The translations under genes and the position numbers were made by a program. From a virus: a DNA stretch of 31,320 nt. Location: the IMG/VR virus record IMGVR_UViG_3300037247_000150, positions 1 through 31,320 of that record, one strand, 5' to 3'. Position 1 is the stretch's first letter. Every line of letters starts with the position of its first letter. The notes beneath the pieces are model-generated. The model was not told the DNA's origin and made no database searches. It worked only from the letters and a program-made list of their open reading frames with translations. Positions 6,401 through 11,398 of the stretch are shown in pieces.

Positions 6401-6516
6401 ATTGCCCACTTAGCTATCTCAATAGCTGTTATTACTACCACTGTTAATAAGAATGTAAGGTACAATGTTTGCACTATGTCCCACACGATATTCAATCCAT
6501 CCAGTACCTTGTCCAT
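6397..6516 (-). CDS. 39-residue single-span membrane protein
   Basis: ATG at 6516, stop overlapping the next start by 4 nt. The N-terminus is amphipathic and acidic (MDKVLDGLNIVWDIVQT), followed by one span (LYLTFLLTVVVITAIEIA) and the tail KWAI. It has the same length and general plan as the following gene. The upstream GGTGA is a weak ribosome binding site. Function unknown. Confidence 0.6.
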   Translation of the reverse strand: MDKVLDGLNIVWDIVQTLYLTFLLTVVVITAIEIAKWAI

Positions 6517-6546
6517 AATCATTCACCTTGTTTGTTGTCATTATGT

Positions 6547-6565
6547 AGCCCACTTGCACTAGGCT
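6547..6565 (-). repeat. 19-nt hairpin repeat, copy 2
   Basis: Identical to 3855-3873, again between two genes of the leftward operon and able to form the same 6-bp RNA stem and 7-nt loop. The flanking bases differ after the core, so the conserved unit is the hairpin itself. Confidence 0.6.
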
Positions 6566-6580
6566 ATTAATGATAACTAA

Positions 6581-6730
6581 TTAAGCTTTGCCTTCTTCAT
6601 AGTGACCAAAACTTTTACCTTTATTCTTGTGCCCGTTAGGTCTTAGGTTGTCATTAAAGCTATGTACTTGAAACGTGTTAATAAATGCTTGGCTTGGTTT
6701 ACGTGGTAGTAACGATACATATTTACTCAT
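6581..6730 (-). CDS. Hypothetical 49-residue protein, first gene of the leftward operon
   Basis: ATG at 6730 preceded by AAAGAGAG. The product (MSKYVSLLPRKPSQAFINTF...) is basic and polar, ending with NGHKNKGKSFGHYEEGKA, and is probably poorly structured. It lies next to the candidate leftward promoter and would be the first gene expressed from it. No family recognised. Confidence 0.6.
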   Translation of the reverse strand: MSKYVSLLPRKPSQAFINTFQVHSFNDNLRPNGHKNKGKSFGHYEEGKA

Positions 6731-6761
6731 GCTATATACTCTCTTTGTTGAATGTAAGCTA

Positions 6762-6791
6762 ACTATAAACGAGTAGTTTTAAATGTGTTAA
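6762..6791 (-). promoter_or_regulatory. Candidate sigma70 promoter for the leftward operon
   Basis: On the minus strand TTAACA (6791-6786) is followed after 18 nt by TATAGT (6767-6762); each differs from consensus at one position. Transcription would begin near 6755, about 25 nt before the first ATG at 6730. The site is well placed, but the region is AT-rich and chance matches are possible. Confidence 0.45.
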
Positions 6792-6913
6792 TTCAATTAA
6801 TGAATAATGAATATAGATGATATGAATACCCCGAACACTGCACCACAGTGCAAGACTCAAGTCTGATAGTGTACGGATATACAGTGGATTAAGTACAGGC
6901 TAATGAATATAGG

Positions 6914-6968
6914 CATGCCAATGTGCAAAATACTTGCTAAGTGCTTGATTAAATACCATGCCAATGTG
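6914..6968. repeat. Direct repeat pair, CATGCCAATGTG
   Basis: The 12-mer CATGCCAATGTG occurs at 6914-6925 and 6957-6968, start to start 43 bp. Looser repeats follow nearby: AACGCGATA at about 7038 and 7128, and GTAGTACCAT at about 6982 and 7104. They lie in non-coding DNA and could be iterons or operators. Confidence 0.5.
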
Positions 6969-7229
6969 TCAAAGCAGGGCAGTAGTACCATTGCATCAGT
7001 TTAGGATAGGACAGCTTAGAATGGCTTACAGAGCGCCTAACGCGATACACCAATATACAGGATAATAGAGATATAAATAAATATATGATTGAATAATATT
7101 GTGGTAGTACCATGGATTAGCAACACCAACGCGATAGGGTAGCGTTTAAAATAAGTTAACGTACTGAATGATATAAGTATGCTAGCTATTCCAATGGTGG
7201 GGGGATAGGTTGATATGCAATGTGACTGA

Positions 7230-7259
7230 TTGACATATTATGTCCGACAGGATTATTAT
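7230..7259 (+). promoter_or_regulatory. Candidate rightward sigma70 promoter
   Basis: TTGACA (7230-7235, consensus) and TATTAT (7254-7259, one mismatch) are separated by 18 nt. Transcription would start near 7266 and run right toward the late genes through a leader of over 600 nt. No phage RNA polymerase is visible in the window, so host-type promoters are expected. Confidence 0.45.
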
Positions 7260-7412
7260 TGATGTCCGGTCTTCATATATGTTGCACTGCACTGCATTTC
7301 TTCAGGGGGTACAAGGGGGGATACATGTGCGCCAGACACAGAGCATTCGGCAACACTAATTTCTACATATATTATTATCTAGGAGGGGGCAGGATGGCAT
7401 ACTAAATTTTAT

Positions 7413-7442
7413 AAAAAAAAAAGCACCAACATGGTAAGTGCT
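7413..7442 (-). terminator. Rho-independent terminator, leftward
   Basis: On the minus strand AGCAC, an 11-nt loop and GTGCT form a stem followed directly by ten T residues. The orientation is opposite to the late genes, so it must end a leftward transcript begun between here and 7939; a strong leftward promoter is present at 7734-7762. Confidence 0.7.
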
Positions 7443-7528
7443 GATGCAAAGGAGAGAGCTAAGGCAGCTCTTTAATAAGGTAAGTGCCTACTGATGCTTA
7501 ACAGTAGGTCTTGTACTGATGGTAGACA

Positions 7529-7624
7529 TTAAGTCCAACATGTGAGAGATTCATGATAAGTAAAGCAAGGTTGTCCATCTGTATCAAAGTATGGGTGTAC
7601 CCACACCACATATCTTACTTTCAT
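7529..7624 (-). CDS. Candidate 31-residue peptide in the isolated leftward unit
   Basis: ATG at 7624 with AAGGA 6-7 nt upstream. The peptide begins MKVRYVVWVHPYFDTDGQ and ends ESLTCWT; the composition is protein-like with several aromatic residues. An overlapping 37-codon frame (MWCGYTHTLIQMDN...) has a weaker ribosome binding site. It is the only well-initiated ORF in the transcript from the 7734-7762 promoter. No homology recognised; it may be a truncated or genuinely small early protein. Confidence 0.35.
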   Translation of the reverse strand: MKVRYVVWVHPYFDTDGQPCFTYHESLTCWT

Positions 7625-7733
7625 CTAGTATCCTTACGCTTCTTAAGGAAGCTTAGTATCTACAGTCTGCAAACAGTATATATGAAACAGAAGGAGAAAA
7701 TTTCATAAAAGAAATTAAAGAGGAAGAATATCC

Positions 7734-7762
7734 ATCATATAACTATACCCATTCCGTGTCAA
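7734..7762 (-). promoter_or_regulatory. Near-consensus sigma70 promoter, leftward
   Basis: On the minus strand TTGACA (7762-7757) and TATGAT (7739-7734) are exactly 17 nt apart, one mismatch from perfect. A second TTGACA lies at 7772-7767 with TATAGT 19 nt beyond. A LexA-type palindrome ends at 7773, adjoining the upstream TTGACA. This is the best promoter match I found in the window. Confidence 0.65.
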
Positions 7763-7772
7763 CCCTTGTCAA

Positions 7773-7792
7773 TACTGTTCCTTTATACAGTA
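7773..7792. promoter_or_regulatory. LexA-type operator 1
   Basis: TACTGTTCCTTTATACAGTA has the enterobacterial LexA pattern CTGT-N8-ACAG with the flanking TA on both sides. It lies immediately upstream of the tandem TTGACA elements of the leftward promoter. It could bind host LexA or a phage repressor of similar specificity. Confidence 0.55.
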
Positions 7793-7842
7793 GTCGCGTA
7801 ACTCATTGGAATGGTTAGACTCCTTCCGTAATATATTTTCAT

Positions 7843-7862
7843 AGCTGTATACTTGTACAGTA
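7843..7862. promoter_or_regulatory. LexA-type operator 2
   Basis: CTGTATACTTGTACAG at 7845-7860 again fits CTGT-N8-ACAG and is followed by TA. It lies 70 bp right of operator 1, between it and the first rightward gene, in a position suited to controlling rightward transcription. Confidence 0.55.
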
Positions 7863-7880
7863 GTGTATATAACAACAGTA

Positions 7881-7909
7881 TATATTTCAGTGTCTACTTA
7901 TACTATAAT
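7881..7909 (+). promoter_or_regulatory. Possible rightward promoter before the first late gene
   Basis: A perfect TATAAT at 7904-7909 lies 31 nt before the ATG at 7940. The element 17 nt upstream (TATATT, 7881-7886) is a poor -35, so activity may need an activator, or this may be a chance match in AT-rich DNA. Confidence 0.3.
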
Positions 7910-7939
7910 GTAATAACCAAATTGAATAAGGAAGCGTAC

Positions 7940-8206
7940 ATGGAAATGAAACGAGTAGGCAGTTTTAATATAACTGACGCTGTCGTCTTTGGTGACGAGG
8001 TTACAATGAAAGCTGTACAGAAGTTGTTAGGTGATGTGTTCATATGCTCTGCCATACATAACTTTGGTTATGGTAGGTTTGAGTACATAGGCTTTAGCAA
8101 GCACTTCCAAGAAGTGGAAGAAGGTGAAATGGCTCCTGCATACATGATAGTATGTCAGAACAATTCTGAAGAAGAAGAAGCAACAGCTCACTTCGATAAG
8201 TTATAA
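7940..8206 (+). CDS. Hypothetical acidic protein
   Basis: 88 residues from the ATG at 7940, preceded by AAGGAAG; the longer upstream frame has no ribosome binding site and runs through promoter-like DNA. Beta-rich N-terminal half (VGSFNITDAVVFGDEVTM, KLLGDVFICSAI) and an acidic tail (NNSEEEEATAHFDKL). It is the first gene of the rightward block, 9 nt from the Ntn hydrolase. No family recognised. Confidence 0.7.
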   Translation: MEMKRVGSFNITDAVVFGDEVTMKAVQKLLGDVFICSAIHNFGYGRFEYIGFSKHFQEVEEGEMAPAYMIVCQNNSEEEEATAHFDKL

Positions 8207-8215
8207 GGAGAGTGC

Positions 8216-8710
8216 ATGACTACGATAGTATGGGATGGTAAAACCCTAGCAGCAGATGGTAGAATGACATCACACAATAGAGTGTTACAGGATAACCGAT
8301 TAAAGATATTCGTAACAGAAGGGCTAGACATTCGAGGAGATGAGGTTATATGTTATGCTCATACAGGTGATGCTGATATGACATATAGAATACTTACATG
8401 GATGGCAGAAGGATGTCAGCATACGATAGAAGGTCGCCCTGTTGACTGGGGTGATGCAGACTTTGGCGTAGTTATAATCACCCGGAGCCATGCTTATGTT
8501 TATGCAAGTGAGAGTAATGACCTACTAGAACTTGAGACTAGTGAAGCTATGGGTAGTGGTAGAGACTTTGCTGAAGTAGCATTACACTTAGGTAAAGACG
8601 CTAAGGCATCCGTGAAGCTAGCAGCTGAGATGGATATCTTCTCTGGTGGTACTGGCACATACATTAACTGCCGGGTTAAACACCCTAAGCTTAAGGAGTT
8701 CCAATGTTAG
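8216..8710 (+). CDS. HslV/proteasome-like Ntn hydrolase
   Basis: 164 residues. The start MTTIVWDGKTLAADGR matches the N-terminus of HslV and proteasome beta subunits (TTIV...GDG): T2 would become the catalytic N-terminal threonine after methionine removal. D14 and K30 (DNRLKIF) take the places of HslV D17 and K33. AMGSGRDFAEVAL near residues 111-123 matches the GSG segment of HslV. Length is close to HslV (about 175). No HslU-type ATPase is encoded nearby, so it may act alone, pair with host HslU, or process phage or host proteins. Related proteins occur in other phages, with role unsettled. AAGGAG near its end serves the next gene. Confidence 0.85.
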   Translation: MTTIVWDGKTLAADGRMTSHNRVLQDNRLKIFVTEGLDIRGDEVICYAHTGDADMTYRILTWMAEGCQHTIEGRPVDWGDADFGVVIITRSHAYVYASESNDLLELETSEAMGSGRDFAEVALHLGKDAKASVKLAAEMDIFSGGTGTYINCRVKHPKLKEFQC

Positions 8711-9075
8711 ACATGAAGTTCTTAGTGTACTTCCTGCTACCTATTATAATCTCATGTACCCTGCTAACCGACTTAGCAATGAATGCTGTAGGAGGTGGAA
8801 GTAAAGGTGGTATCAACACAGAGCTTGTAGTTGGAGATAAGGAGCAAGTGGTGGGCACTAACTTAGAAGTTAAAGCTAAGGTGGTAGGCAAGGTTACAGC
8901 AGGTAATGACAATACTGTGGTTGCCTCTAATGCAAAAGAAGTGACAGTAACAAACAATTCATTTCCTGTATGGGCAATATTATTTATTGGTGCACTGACA
9001 ACCTTAATTGGTTATCTTGCTCCCCGTCCTAAAGCATGGAAACAACTAATACAAAGGAAACAAGATGAGCAATAA
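8704..9075 (+). CDS. Putative unimolecular spanin (u-spanin)
   Basis: 123 residues with the layout of a u-spanin such as T1 gp11: an N-terminal hydrophobic signal (KFLVYFLLPIIIS) ending in a lipobox-like IISC (C18), a beta-rich periplasm-spanning region with repeated VVG turns (about 30-85), and a C-terminal transmembrane segment (VWAILFIGALTTLIGYLAP, 89-107) with a basic cytoplasmic tail. Such proteins fuse inner and outer membranes at the last step of lysis. A holin or other membrane protein is the alternative. It overlaps the Ntn hydrolase by 7 nt and has AAGGAG. Confidence 0.6.
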   Translation: MLDMKFLVYFLLPIIISCTLLTDLAMNAVGGGSKGGINTELVVGDKEQVVGTNLEVKAKVVGKVTAGNDNTVVASNAKEVTVTNNSFPVWAILFIGALTTLIGYLAPRPKAWKQLIQRKQDEQ

Positions 9076-9262
9076 ACAATATTTAGAGTATGACCCTACA
9101 GTAGGAACTATAGTAGACTCTACAGGAACTTTAGTGTATACAATGCCGGGATTCTCTGCAATACAATTAGAGGACAATAGTACTATAGATGATGTTATCA
9201 AGCTAAAGAATGCAGGCTTTACTGCAGAAGAGATTATAGCGATGAAGAAGGCAGGAGTATAA
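9065..9262 (+). CDS. Small protein with SHOCT-like C-terminus
   Basis: 65 residues, overlapping the previous gene by 11 nt. The N-terminal 30 residues (YDPTVGTIVDSTGTLVYTMPG) resemble a short beta hairpin. The end, VIKLKNAGFTAEEIIAMKKAGV, fits the SHOCT pattern of two short helices joined by G-F-T, used for oligomerisation. The gene sits among virion surface genes, so a small structural role is possible. Confidence 0.7.
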   Translation: MSNKQYLEYDPTVGTIVDSTGTLVYTMPGFSAIQLEDNSTIDDVIKLKNAGFTAEEIIAMKKAGV

Positions 9263-9263
9263 C

Positions 9264-9554
9264 GTGAGCATTCTTAGTCAAGAAGTAACGCAGACTGGTG
9301 TAGGTAACTCTACAGCCATAGACATATTCGAGACAGTGGATATAAGAATCTCGTACGCTTTAGGCGTAACGGGAACAGTTAACTATACAGTTCAACATTC
9401 ACTAGACGGGGTAAGGTTCTTTGACAATTCAGATAATGCAGCACAAACTACTGACCAAGATGGTAACTATGTTATGCCTATACGAGCTGTACGGGTTAAA
9501 GTTAATTCAGGCTCTGGCTCCGTACAGTTGTATGTAAGGCAGTTAATAGTATGA
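9264..9554 (+). CDS. Small beta-sandwich virion protein (putative)
   Basis: 96 residues with a GTG start at 9264 behind AGGAG. The sequence alternates strands: VDIRISYALGVTGTVNYTVQ, then SLDGVRFFDNS, and AVRVKVNSGSGSVQLYVRQ. This resembles small Ig-like or jelly-roll decoration and fibre-base proteins of phages. It is directly upstream of a fibre-like gene. The exact place in the virion cannot be told. Confidence 0.65.
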   Translation: MSILSQEVTQTGVGNSTAIDIFETVDIRISYALGVTGTVNYTVQHSLDGVRFFDNSDNAAQTTDQDGNYVMPIRAVRVKVNSGSGSVQLYVRQLIV

Positions 9555-10270
9555 GTAAGCTTGGTGGTAAAGTAATGTCAGAGAACACTGACTCAGAAGA
9601 GATTGCTGCAGGCACAGTTACATCTGTTAATGCAGGTACTAACGTTACAGTAACAGGTACAGCAAGTGACCCTATAATCAATGCTGATACACAGAACAAT
9701 GCTAAGGTTACAACCAAAGGTGACATCGAAGGTTTCAGTACAGTAGCAGCTCGTATCCCTGTGGGAACGAATGATGATGTGTTAACAGCTGATAGCACTG
9801 CAGCATTAGGAGTATCATGGAAGACTCCTGCGGCAGGTGGTGGAGGTGTTGTAGGTGGTAGAGCGTTACGTACGACTAGTGCTAGTAGTGGAGGCACCAA
9901 CTATACATTAGTTTATCAGACAGAAGATTATGATGATTCTACATTCATCGACTTAGGTACGGATAACGACAGATTTACTGTACCTACAGGTGTGACTAGG
10001 ATTAACTTGCAGTGCTACCTAGACATGAGCAATATAACAGTAGGAGCAGGTGTAAGTGTTGCCTTTGCATTATATAACAGCAGTGATGTATTCCAAAGAA
10101 ACTTATCAATGTCACGCGCACACAACACAACTGCCTTTATGGATGTGACCATATCAGCTTTAGGTATCACTGTTACACCCGGAGAGTATATTGAAGTACA
10201 GCTATTTTCAAGTGATTCGTCCTATACTATAAATGCTGCCTCGGCTACCATACAGGATGTATCACCATAA
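9551..10270 (+). CDS. Fibre-like protein with C1q-like C-terminal domain
   Basis: 239 residues. The N-terminal region carries GTVTSVNAGTNVTVTGTASD, a repeat-like segment typical of phage fibre proteins, followed by IPVGTNDDVLTAD, another common fibre motif, and a glycine-rich hinge (PAAGGGGVVGGR, about 93-104). The C-terminal 130 residues look like a trimeric C1q/TNF-type jelly roll (DRFTVPTGVTRINLQCYLD, then VSVAFALYNSSDVFQRN). Likely a trimeric capsid or tail fibre involved in host contact. It overlaps its neighbours at both ends. Confidence 0.7.
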   Translation: MSKLGGKVMSENTDSEEIAAGTVTSVNAGTNVTVTGTASDPIINADTQNNAKVTTKGDIEGFSTVAARIPVGTNDDVLTADSTAALGVSWKTPAAGGGGVVGGRALRTTSASSGGTNYTLVYQTEDYDDSTFIDLGTDNDRFTVPTGVTRINLQCYLDMSNITVGAGVSVAFALYNSSDVFQRNLSMSRAHNTTAFMDVTISALGITVTPGEYIEVQLFSSDSSYTINAASATIQDVSP

Positions 10271-10500
10271 TGGCTGACTTTAAAATTAACTACAAAGGTA
10301 CAGACTGTCGTGGTACTTTGTTTCTTTACAGATGTCCTAGCTGTGAATGTGAGAAAGAAGTAACACACCCTGCCTCAGAAGAACATCATGAGATGTGCCT
10401 TTGCAATAGGGCAGAACTTATTAAAAAACCTACAGTCACGGCACTGGATGCAGACTATCATGATGGGTGTAAATCTCATAACATAGGATGGGAATCATAA
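10270..10500 (+). CDS. FmdB-like zinc-ribbon protein
   Basis: 76 residues. A zinc ribbon is visible as C22-P-S-C25-E-C near residues 22-27 and C43-L-C45 later. The C-terminus (ELIKKPTVTALDADYHDG) resembles phage FmdB-like small zinc-ribbon proteins. The start overlaps the fibre gene stop as TAATG. Its place just before terminase is known from other phages, but its role is not established; regulation or nucleic-acid binding is possible. Confidence 0.7.
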   Translation: MADFKINYKGTDCRGTLFLYRCPSCECEKEVTHPASEEHHEMCLCNRAELIKKPTVTALDADYHDGCKSHNIGWES

Positions 10501-11144
10501 TGGGTAGACGAAGTAAGAAGGATGCGGAAGAAGCTCTGCAGGAAGCACTCAACGAACATCTAAAAGAAGATGAACCAAAGGAGGTGGAACTATCTGAAGA
10601 GGTAGAGGAAGCCTTAGAAGAAGTAACCAAGCAAGCTTTACGACCTAAGGTAGGTAATGAATTGCCTATACCTAAAAGGTTTGTTGGTTGTACCAAAGCA
10701 CTGTTTGTAGAGCATAGACATAACACAACAGTTAAAGAGAAATCTCCCTACTGCCTAAAGGCAAATGACCACACCTATAAGGGTGAGGTATATCGTTCCA
10801 TGTATTTAATTTACATGTCATGTGATAGTGAGTATGAAGCAGCAATCAAATTACTAGGTAACTACCAACACTGGACTAAACTTAAAAGATGTAACTGGTT
10901 CTTACCCTATGTAGAAGAGTGGAATGCTGAACTAGTACTACGTGAATCTGCATTAGCCAAAGCTAAGCTAGTTGCATTGACTGAAGCAGGTAATGTTACA
11001 GCAGCTCGTACACTACTTAACACTAAGAAGATTGCAGGTGTTGGCAAACCTAAACGCCCCGGAAAGCGTACCAGTGATATCATCCCCGGTGACTTAGAGG
11101 AGATGTTAGAGAGAACGGACTTCAAGGATAGTAAACCAAGTTAG
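10500..11144 (+). CDS. Putative terminase small subunit
   Basis: 214 residues from the ATG at 10500 (TAATG with the upstream gene, GGGA upstream); an in-frame ATG at 10488 is less well placed. The N-terminal 60 residues are highly charged and helical (KKDAEEALQEALNEHLKED). The centre (YRSMYLIYMSCDSEYEAAIKLLGNYQHWTKLKRCNWFLPYVEEW) looks like a helix-turn-helix, and LVALTEAGNVTAARTLL matches helical segments of small terminases. The C-terminus is basic. It would recognise phage DNA for packaging. Position two genes before the large subunit supports it. Confidence 0.75.
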   Translation: MGRRSKKDAEEALQEALNEHLKEDEPKEVELSEEVEEALEEVTKQALRPKVGNELPIPKRFVGCTKALFVEHRHNTTVKEKSPYCLKANDHTYKGEVYRSMYLIYMSCDSEYEAAIKLLGNYQHWTKLKRCNWFLPYVEEWNAELVLRESALAKAKLVALTEAGNVTAARTLLNTKKIAGVGKPKRPGKRTSDIIPGDLEEMLERTDFKDSKPS

Positions 11145-11152
11145 GAATCTTA

Positions 11153-11398
11153 ATGGAATTAATTTTATATACAGTTGTAGGTCAACTGACATTCGTAGGA
11201 ATATTGTTTAGGTGGCTACAGGTACAGAATAGAGACATCAGATTAAAGGTAGATTCTATGTACAGTAAACAAGAAACCACTGACATGATAGACTTAAAGC
11301 AGAAACCAATTGAGGTAGGCATTGAACACGTACAGAAAGAACTAGCAGAAGTTAAACATATGATAGGTAGATTACTAGATGAGAAGAACAAAGGTTAA
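11153..11398 (+). CDS. Membrane-anchored coiled-coil protein (possible i-spanin-like)
   Basis: 81 residues: one N-terminal transmembrane segment (LILYTVVGQLTFVGILFRWL), then a charged coiled coil (VGIEHVQKELAEVKHMIGRLLDEKN). AGGA precedes the ATG. In T7 the Rz-type spanin gene 18.5 lies in the same place, between small and large terminase genes, which suggests an Rz-like inner-membrane spanin. The coil is short for this role, and a u-spanin candidate exists upstream, so a holin-related role or another function remains possible. Confidence 0.6.
   Translation: MELILYTVVGQLTFVGILFRWLQVQNRDIRLKVDSMYSKQETTDMIDLKQKPIEVGIEHVQKELAEVKHMIGRLLDEKNKG

Larger units (their letters stand above)
7413..7727 (-). 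ncRNA. Candidate leftward structured RNA or short mRNA (about 315 nt)
   Basis: A near-consensus promoter and a terminator bound this leftward unit. Its RNA can form several hairpins: GCTTC/GAAGC (7628-7642), GGTGT/ACACC (about 7594-7607), a 7-bp CCTACTG/CAGTAGG stem with 8-nt loop (7487-7508), and GAGCT/AGCTC (7456-7470). The segments GGTAAGTGC...CTGATGC occur twice, at 7433-7447 and 7479-7497. It also contains a 31-codon ORF with a ribosome binding site, so it may be a messenger, a regulatory RNA, or both. No known RNA family recognised. Confidence 0.4.
6792..7939. other. Control region between divergent gene blocks, largely non-coding
   Basis: About 1.15 kb without an ORF over 60 codons on either strand. 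It contains candidate promoters in both directions, two LexA-type palindromes, direct repeats, a leftward terminator and a structured leftward RNA, listed separately. On the plus strand near 7325-7405 a 26-codon frame (MCARHRAFG...) follows AAGGGG, and within its end AGGAGGGGGCAGG precedes ATG GCA TAC TAA; these may be leader peptides or chance. No tRNA was recognised. The position between divergent blocks also fits a replication origin, but no origin signature is proven. Confidence 0.6.

Noticed and set aside
6967-6972. Minus-strand TTGACA as a leftward promoter
   Set aside because: A perfect -35-like hexamer, but no -10-like hexamer lies 16-18 nt downstream.
7853-7939. N-terminal extension of the 7940 gene
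   Set aside because: The upstream part encodes tyrosine-rich, promoter-like AT sequence without a ribosome binding site; AAGGAAG supports the start at 7940.
6792-7939. tRNA genes in the control region
   Set aside because: Several hairpins are present, but no cloverleaf with a GTTC-type T-loop and acceptor stem could be assembled on either strand.
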